In this document: positions 32,474 to 36,962 of the stretch, one piece after another
Layout: every line of letters starts with the position of its first letter
Position numbering within the stretch: position 1 is the first letter of the stretch
NCBI GenBank assembly: GCA_019136325.1
Contig: JAGVUJ010000072.1
Location: 1 to 36,962, forward strand
Direction of reading: 5' to 3'
DNA length: 36,962 nt
Origin: Deltaproteobacteria bacterium
GTDB taxonomy: Bacteria > Desulfobacterota > Syntrophia > Syntrophales > Smithellaceae
Notes under the pieces: generated by a model
The model's input: the letters and a program-made list of their open reading frames with translations, nothing else
Told to the model about the DNA's origin: nothing
The model's database searches: none
Position numbers and translations under genes: made by a program

Positions 32474-33343
32474 TCAAACGACTTTTTTCATGGCGGCAAT
32501 GGCCACTTCAATTTGATCGTCCGACGGCTCCCGGGTGGTGATCTTTTGCAGCATTAATCCCGGCCAGCTTAAAATCTGCACCAGTCTGGAATGTTTGTAT
32601 TTGCCGGTAAACCGGATGGCTTCGTACGAAATTCCTGAAACAACGGGAAGCAGCATAATTTTATAAAGAACTCTGTGCAGAAAATCGGGACGTCCCAGCA
32701 AAGAAAACACCAGAATGGACACAATCATCACGAAAAGAATAAAACTCGTTCCGCAGCGCGGATGGCGGGTTGAATAATTTTTAATATTTTCCACGGTAAG
32801 CTCCTGGCCGTTTTCCCAGGCGAAAACGGTTTTGTGCTCGGCGCCGTGATACATGTAAACACGTTTCATATCCTGCATGAGGAGCGTCGCCGCCAGAAAA
32901 CAAAGGAACATTCCCAGACGGACACAACCTTCCAGAATATTTAGAAGCAAAAGATTATCTACGTAGAATTTTATTTTGGTGAAGAAAAACGCCGGCACGA
33001 CGACGAAGAAGAAAATCGCAATCGAGAAACTTATCAAAAGAGAAAGATACATTTCCCAGTCTTTTGGTTTTCTTTCCTCTTCAGACAGCGCCACGTCGGC
33101 GGAAAACATCAGGGCTTTAAATCCGACAATCATCATTTCAAATAAGGTGATTGTTCCGCGGATAAACATCCATCCGAGAATTTTATGGCGTTTGGTCAGG
33201 GGAATATATTCCTGTTCCTGAAACACGATTTCGTTATCGGGTCTTCTGACGGCAGCCGCTATTTTGTTGCCGTGGCGCATCATGACGCCTTCGATCAGCG
33301 CCTGTCCGCCGGCAATGTCTTCTGGTTGGGGTTTTGATGGCAT
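32474..33343 (-). CDS. DUF1385 family membrane protein (YqhQ-like)
   Basis: 289 aa. Family hallmarks: GGQALIEGVMMRHGNKIAAAVRRP at the N-terminus, MYHGAEHKTVFAWENG in the middle, STRHPRCGTSFILFV and ISYEAIRF. About five membrane helices are visible. DUF1385 proteins are widely conserved but uncharacterised, often near release-factor or ribosomal genes, which are not seen here. Confidence 0.9.
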   Translation of the reverse strand: MPSKPQPEDIAGGQALIEGVMMRHGNKIAAAVRRPDNEIVFQEQEYIPLTKRHKILGWMFIRGTITLFEMMIVGFKALMFSADVALSEEERKPKDWEMYLSLLISFSIAIFFFVVVPAFFFTKIKFYVDNLLLLNILEGCVRLGMFLCFLAATLLMQDMKRVYMYHGAEHKTVFAWENGQELTVENIKNYSTRHPRCGTSFILFVMIVSILVFSLLGRPDFLHRVLYKIMLLPVVSGISYEAIRFTGKYKHSRLVQILSWPGLMLQKITTREPSDDQIEVAIAAMKKVV

Positions 33344-33480
33344 AAAGTTTATTCTTCACATTTTTGGAAGTGTCTTTATAGCATTTACCCTGTAGTGTCA
33401 AATTATGATTTCAAATTCCCTGTTGCAAGATAAGCGTCGAATGATATAATAATTTAATACGCGAGAAAAAGGAGATGACG

Positions 33481-33699
33481 ATGGCACAAATGAGCTCGTC
33501 CGATTTGTTTATCAAGGAATATCAGGATCGTTTTGAAAAGAAAGTCAGGGAAAATGAGATTGCTTCTTTGGAACACTGGAAAGCCCAGTTGGACAAGGTC
33601 GTCGCCATGAGACCGGACGGCGTTGCATCCATGCAATTGCACTTAACAAAAATATCGGAAATGATGGCAAACAGAATCAAGACGTTAAAGAAGGAATAG
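33481..33699 (+). CDS. Small conserved-looking protein, unknown function
   Basis: 72 aa from ATG 33481, chosen because AAGGAG ends 7 bases upstream; the ATG at 33475 would be too close. The protein is charged and helical (LFIKEYQDRFEKKVRENEIA, SMQLHLTKISEMMANRIKTL). It ends 1 base before the start of the HD-protein gene, so the two are translationally linked. No motif is recognised. Confidence 0.7.
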   Translation: MAQMSSSDLFIKEYQDRFEKKVRENEIASLEHWKAQLDKVVAMRPDGVASMQLHLTKISEMMANRIKTLKKE

Positions 33700-33700
33700 C

Positions 33701-34276
33701 ATGGACAGTATTGCTGATTTTTTATTTGAAGTGGGTATGCTCAGCAGGACGCCGCGCAGTGGTTATCAGTTTCTGGGCAGCGGCAGGGAATCGGTGGCCG
33801 AACACATTTTACGCACGGCATTTGTAGGATATGCGCTGTGTAAAATGGATAAATCTCTTGACGAACTCCGGGTGTTGAAAATGTGCATCCTTCATGATTT
33901 ACCGGAAGCCCGCACCGGAGATATGAATTATGTCAATAAAAAATATGTTCATGTGAATGAAGAAAAAGCGGTTCTGGAATTAACGGAAAGTCTTTTTTTC
34001 GGCGCTGACATCAAGGACGCTATTGACGAGTTCAATCACAAGGAGACAAAAGAATCGTTAACGGCACGCGATGCCGATCAAATCGCTCTGATTTTGCAGT
34101 TGAAAGAGTGCGGAGATCTGGGCAATAAATACTCCGAGGAGTGGATCAATTATGCCGTGCAGAGGTTAAGCACGGAAAACGGCAAAAAACTGACGGAAAA
34201 AATTATTACAACGGATTCCTCCCTGTGGTGGTTTAAAGATAAAGGAGACTGGTGGATCAACGGGAACAGCGCCTGA
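33701..34276 (+). CDS. HD-domain hydrolase, YfbR/5'-nucleotidase-like
   Basis: 191 aa. The HD pattern H35 (SVAEHILRTAF), H65-D66 (CILHDLPEARTGD) and a distal Asp (LTARDADQIALIL) match the YfbR/HDDC2 deoxynucleotidase-like family, with the tell-tale HDLPEA-x-x-GD. Such enzymes dephosphorylate 5'-deoxynucleotides; the substrate here is inferred. It is coupled to the preceding 72-aa gene. Confidence 0.85.
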   Translation: MDSIADFLFEVGMLSRTPRSGYQFLGSGRESVAEHILRTAFVGYALCKMDKSLDELRVLKMCILHDLPEARTGDMNYVNKKYVHVNEEKAVLELTESLFFGADIKDAIDEFNHKETKESLTARDADQIALILQLKECGDLGNKYSEEWINYAVQRLSTENGKKLTEKIITTDSSLWWFKDKGDWWINGNSA

Positions 34277-34292
34277 AAATCATGTCTCGATA

Positions 34293-34748
34293 GTGATCAA
34301 TTTTATGACCGGTAAAATTGGCTGCTCTGTAATTTTTGTGATTATATTTCTCATCTTCAATCTTGTTTCCTGCCTCGGAGATGTGGGCCGTACCGTCATT
34401 TTGCAGCCTGATCGCTTCAAACGGTCTTACGAAGCAAAAGAAAAAATTATTCTCCGGGCGGCTGCCCGCGTCTTCAGAGAAAAGAACATGGGAGCCAATG
34501 TTATGATCGATGACGATCATCAGCGGATCGATTCCGATTATATTGTTTCCGGAAACTGGCGCACCAGGGTCGTGGCCGGCACAAAAAAAATCAACTGGAA
34601 GGAATCCGAGTTAACTATTTCCGTTATAACGGAAAAGCATACTCCCCATGGATGGGAGTTGCGCAGACTTTTACAAGAAGCTCAATATGATAATTTATTC
34701 AGTGTCATTGATTTGAAAATTTACGAAGAAATGTCCAGGTATGAATAA
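34293..34748 (+). CDS. Probable lipoprotein, unknown function
   Basis: 151 aa if started at GTG 34293, or slightly shorter from ATG 34305; neither has a good ribosome-binding site. The N-terminus has a hydrophobic signal (CSVIFVIIFLIFNLVSC) ending in the lipobox LVSC. The mature part is charged and has no recognised domain (EAKEKIILRAAARVFREKNM, DYIVSGNWRTRVV). Probably an outer- or inner-membrane lipoprotein in the periplasm. It follows the HD gene by 16 bases. Confidence 0.65.
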   Translation: MINFMTGKIGCSVIFVIIFLIFNLVSCLGDVGRTVILQPDRFKRSYEAKEKIILRAAARVFREKNMGANVMIDDDHQRIDSDYIVSGNWRTRVVAGTKKINWKESELTISVITEKHTPHGWELRRLLQEAQYDNLFSVIDLKIYEEMSRYE

Positions 34749-34772
34749 TTCATAATTCCAAAAGGAGGTAAC

Positions 34773-35177
34773 ATGACTGCTAAAAACAAAGTGTCGACCA
34801 TGATGGAAGAATTCAAAAATTTTGCTTTAAAAGGTAATGTTGTTGATCTTGCCATCGGTGTTATTATCGGCGCCGCCTTTGGTAAAATCATTGATTCTCT
34901 GGTGAAACACATTATTATGCCTCTGGTCAGTGTTGTTATACCCGGTGAACAGGGATATCTGGCCTGGAAGTTGATCATCAACGGCAAGGAAGTTCCTTAC
35001 GGGCTGTTTATCGGAGAGGTTGTAAACTTTTTCATTGTTGCGCTGGCTTTGTATATTTTCATTGTCAAATTTATAGGCATGATCATGAAGAGTAAAGAGG
35101 AAGAAGCTGCGGCGCCGGCGGTCCTGACGAAGGATCAGGAATTGCTCACGGAGATCAGGGAACTGTTGAGGAAGTAA
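34773..35177 (+). CDS. mscL: Large-conductance mechanosensitive channel
   Basis: 134 aa, typical length. MscL opens under high membrane tension to release solutes. N-terminal FKNFALKGNVVDLAIGVIIGAAFGKIIDSLV is the conserved gating helix; the second membrane helix is about 88-107 and the C-terminal coiled-coil helix (DQELLTEIRELLRK) is intact. A perfect AAAGGAGGT site precedes ATG. Confidence 0.97.
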   Translation: MTAKNKVSTMMEEFKNFALKGNVVDLAIGVIIGAAFGKIIDSLVKHIIMPLVSVVIPGEQGYLAWKLIINGKEVPYGLFIGEVVNFFIVALALYIFIVKFIGMIMKSKEEEAAAPAVLTKDQELLTEIRELLRK

Positions 35178-35203
35178 GAAACAGTTTTTTTATTTGTCAT
35201 TCC

Positions 35204-35243
35204 TTAAGCTTGGGCAAAGATATGAATATTTGCCCAAGCTTAA
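35204..35243. terminator. Perfect 15-bp inverted repeat between convergent genes
   Basis: TTAAGCTTGGGCAAA (35204-35218) pairs exactly with 35229-35243 around a 10-base loop. It lies between mscL and the convergent gene at 35269 and probably stops or protects both transcripts. T-runs are weak on both sides. Confidence 0.6.
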
Positions 35244-35268
35244 ATATCCGGTGATTTTTAAAACAGGT

Positions 35269-35454
35269 CTATTTGCCTGCTCGGCTCTCGCGAAAGAAAT
35301 TCGTTAAAAAATCGGTATCTTTGGGTGATAGATCGAATTTGAAAATCGCTTTCTCGATGAGTTTTTGTAAGGGCTCATTCTCCGTTTCCAGATTCGTCGA
35401 TATCCATTTGATTGCTTTTTGTACATTTTCCGCTTCCGGCATAATTGTAGCCAT
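35269..35454 (-). CDS. Small protein of unknown function
   Basis: 61 aa (MATIMPEAENVQKAIKWIST..., ending FLTNFFRESRAGK). A strong AGGAGG site 9 bases before ATG 35454 supports translation. It is helical, acidic and without membrane segment or cysteine. It is monocistronic on the minus strand between the two convergent plus-strand units. No family was recognised. Confidence 0.7.
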   Translation of the reverse strand: MATIMPEAENVQKAIKWISTNLETENEPLQKLIEKAIFKFDLSPKDTDFLTNFFRESRAGK

Positions 35455-35605
35455 GAATAAATCCTCCTGATTTTATTTTAGAAGTTGCATTTTATCATGT
35501 TAAAAATCTTGTCTCATGTATTCATATACTATAAATTAACAAAGAAATTAATTTATTTTTTTCAATTCTTTAAAAGAAAAATTTTCTATGGAGGAGGAGT
35601 TGTTT

Positions 35606-36184
35606 ATGAAAAAGTCTTTTGGCGCTAGAACTTTAATTTATCCGGCGCCCGTATGACTGATCGGACCCTACGGTAAAAAGGGTGATCCTGATGCTGCTAC
35701 CGTAGCCTGGGCGGGGATTTGCGGTTCGGAACCGCCCGCCGTGGCCATTTCCCTCAGAAAATCACGGTATAGCTATGAAAACATTCTCCATAGAAAAGCT
35801 TTTACGGTGAATATTCCTTGCGCCGATCAGGTTGTCATTGCTGATTATTGCGGCCTGGTCTCGGGCCGGAAAGCGGATAAATTCGCCGCCGCGAAAATTA
35901 CCGCCGTCCGGAGCGAGAAAGTCGATGCCCCTTATATTGATGAATGTCCCATGGTTGTCGAATGTAAATTAATTGCACATGTCGAAGTCGGAATTCACGT
36001 CCATCTGATTGGTAAAATATGTGATGCGAAGGTGGATGAGTCGTTGATCGCAGAGGATCATTTGCCCGATATCATGAGAATCAAGCCCTTGATATATGCT
36101 CCGGAAAGAAGATCGTATCGCACCATGGGGCCCTGCCTGGCGGAAGCTTTTTCTTCCGGTAAAAAAATTTTAAATGATCATTGA
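35606..36184 (+). CDS. Flavoredoxin-like flavin reductase domain protein, interrupted by in-frame UGA
   Basis: Flavin-reductase-like (FMN-binding split-barrel) protein, 192 codons plus stop. ATG 35606 has a strong GAGGAGGAG site. The frame reads MKKSFGARTLIYPAPV, then TGA (35654-35656), then LIGPYGKKGDPDAATVAWAG and on to the normal family end IKPLIYAPERRSYRTMG...SSGKKIL. Homology is continuous on both sides of the UGA. Either a Trp (TGG) or similar codon mutated to stop, or the UGA is read as selenocysteine. Immediately after it a hairpin can form (35659-35687: GATC-GGA-CCCT, 9-base loop with GG, AGGG-T-GATC), in a place where bacterial SECIS elements sit. Downstream starts (GTG 35741) would lose the N-terminal strand. 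The next gene is rubrerythrin, consistent with an oxidative-stress role. Confidence 0.75.
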
Positions 36185-36237
36185 TAAGTTCCGAGAGAGT
36201 GTTTAATATATTTAAAAGCAACGAAAGGAGATGAAAA

Positions 36238-36816
36238 ATGGCAAAGTCGATTAAAGGAACCAAAACGGAGAAAAATTTACTGGCATCTTTTGCCGGTGAG
36301 GCTCAGGCAAGAAATCGTTATACTTTTTTCGCCAGCGCCGCAAAAAAAGAGGGATATGAGCAGATTTCACGATTTTTTCTAGAGACGGCGGAGAATGAAA
36401 AGGAACATGCCAAAGTATTTTTCAAATATTTGGAGGGCGGAGAAGTCGAGATTACAGCTTCTTATCCCGCGGGAGTTATCGGGGATACAAAAAGCAATTT
36501 GGAAGCAGCGGCTGCGGGTGAAAACATGGAGTGGACTATTCTTTATTCCGACGCGGCCAAAGTAGCCAGAGACGAAGGCTTCCCAGAAATAGCCCGCTCT
36601 TTTGAACAGATAGCCAAGGTAGAGATGTTTCATGAAAATAGATATCGCAGACTGGCGGAAAATATAGCCAAGAAAGAAGTCTTTAAGAAGAAGGCATCCG
36701 TCAAGTGGCACTGCATAAATTGCGGTTACATTTATGAAGGAGAAGAGGCTCCGAAGGAGTGTCCGGCTTGTAAGCATCCGCAGGCGTATTATGAAGTCCT
36801 TGCCGAAAATTACTAG
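36238..36816 (+). CDS. rbr: Rubrerythrin
   Basis: 192 aa. A non-haem iron peroxidase protecting anaerobes from hydrogen peroxide. The four-helix diiron domain shows FAGEAQARNRYTFF and ETAENEKEHAK, with a second Glu pair further on (KVEMFHENRY). The C-terminal rubredoxin-like domain has two CxxC pairs: CINCGYIYEGEEAPKECPAC. The order is classical (diiron, then rubredoxin). AAAGGAG precedes the ATG. The stop codon TAG is itself the first base triplet of a 25-bp repeat (see below). Confidence 0.96.
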   Translation: MAKSIKGTKTEKNLLASFAGEAQARNRYTFFASAAKKEGYEQISRFFLETAENEKEHAKVFFKYLEGGEVEITASYPAGVIGDTKSNLEAAAAGENMEWTILYSDAAKVARDEGFPEIARSFEQIAKVEMFHENRYRRLAENIAKKEVFKKKASVKWHCINCGYIYEGEEAPKECPACKHPQAYYEVLAENY

Positions 36817-36838
36817 TGAGATAAGCTGAGAGCGAGCG
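36814..36838 (+). repeat. 25-bp direct repeat, copy 1 (overlaps rubrerythrin stop)
   Basis: A 25-base sequence starting at the rubrerythrin TAG is repeated exactly at 36938-36962, 124 bases later. Both contain AGCTGAGAGCGAGCG, part of a GAGCGA/GAAGCG-rich region. Confidence 0.7.
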
Positions 36839-36865
36839 GAACGAAGCCCGAAGCGTAAGTCGAAC

Positions 36866-36894
36866 TATCCCCCTGAGCGAAGCGAATGGGGATA
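36866..36894. other. Hairpin within the terminal repeat region
   Basis: TATCCCC (36866-36872) pairs with GGGGATA (36888-36894). The loop CTGAGCGAAGCGAAT shares the GAGCGAAGCG theme of the flanks. It may be a terminator or part of a dispersed intergenic repeat unit. Confidence 0.4.
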
Positions 36895-36937
36895 ATGCGT
36901 TCATTAAGATTTTTTTCTGCAGTGAAGTAAGTGAGGA

Positions 36938-36962
36938 TAGTGAGATAAGCTGAGAGCGAGCG
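36938..36962 (+). repeat. 25-bp direct repeat, copy 2 (window edge)
   Basis: Exact copy of 36814-36838 that runs to the last base of the window, so it may continue beyond. Two copies 124 bases apart, with a GAGCG-rich and hairpin-bearing spacer, look like tandem units of a dispersed intergenic repeat. Confidence 0.7.

Noticed and set aside
1..36962. CRISPR array, tRNA genes, transposons
   Set aside because: No regularly spaced repeats, no cloverleaf beyond the tmRNA end, and no transposase motifs or terminal inverted repeats were found by reading.

Overview
The window looks like chromosomal DNA of a strictly anaerobic deltaproteobacterium (Desulfobacterota, perhaps Syntrophales-like). This is inference from gene content (rubrerythrin, flavoredoxin-like protein, PAS/GGDEF/EAL sensor, FAH-family hydrolase, acyl-CoA ligase homologue, LysM proteins), moderate GC and strong Shine-Dalgarno sites. 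No marker gene fixes the genus. No tRNA, rRNA, CRISPR array, transposase or intact integrase was seen.

Layout. 1-1850: the 3' part of a tmRNA gene (tag ADNYDYALAA), then a 1.5 kb cassette with one AAA+ ATPase/DUF4143 gene, closed by a second, slightly diverged copy of the tmRNA 3' end and its terminator. This is the footprint of an integration event at ssrA. 1878-3096: an HD-domain protein and a small basic protein. 3220-5440 (minus strand): a compact RiPP-like locus, made of promoter, an unannotated 57-residue peptide with two GVPPxP repeats, a hairpin, a PqqD-like recognition protein and a radical SAM enzyme. 5656-6342: a small membrane-protein gene with a one-base frameshift, its terminator, and a palindrome-rich intergenic stretch. 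6343-10556: a Cys-rich unknown, then a minus-strand group (membrane protein, YjbQ, SAM methyltransferase, UbiA prenyltransferase), then a LapA-like membrane protein.

10596-15291 is a second peptide-centred locus. A short minus-strand transcript with its own promoter and terminator carries a 15-residue micro-ORF (MKILECCPPNDTGGT) and a decayed sister copy. Next come a BAHD/condensation-like acyltransferase, a 54-residue peptide whose C-terminus (MKISWGCPPGGGGDAV) matches the micro-ORF, a formyltransferase-fold enzyme and an AMP-forming ligase homologue lacking key lysines. The 54-residue peptide also shares a GVPP motif, and a 13-base identity, with the precursor of the radical SAM locus. The two loci may therefore belong to one unrecognised peptide-modification system. 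This is the most interesting part of the window.

15388-34276 is mostly housekeeping and envelope genes: CAP-domain protein, FAH hydrolase, TIM-barrel isomerase, patatin lipoprotein, HEAT-repeat protein, c-di-GMP sensor, RidA, NadA, MltD-like transglycosylase, DUF4301, a ThiI-like PP-loop protein, LysM protein, DUF1385 and a YfbR-like HD protein. 34293-36816: a lipoprotein, MscL, a small protein, a flavoredoxin-like gene interrupted by an in-frame UGA that is followed by a hairpin, and rubrerythrin. The window ends in a 25-bp direct repeat.
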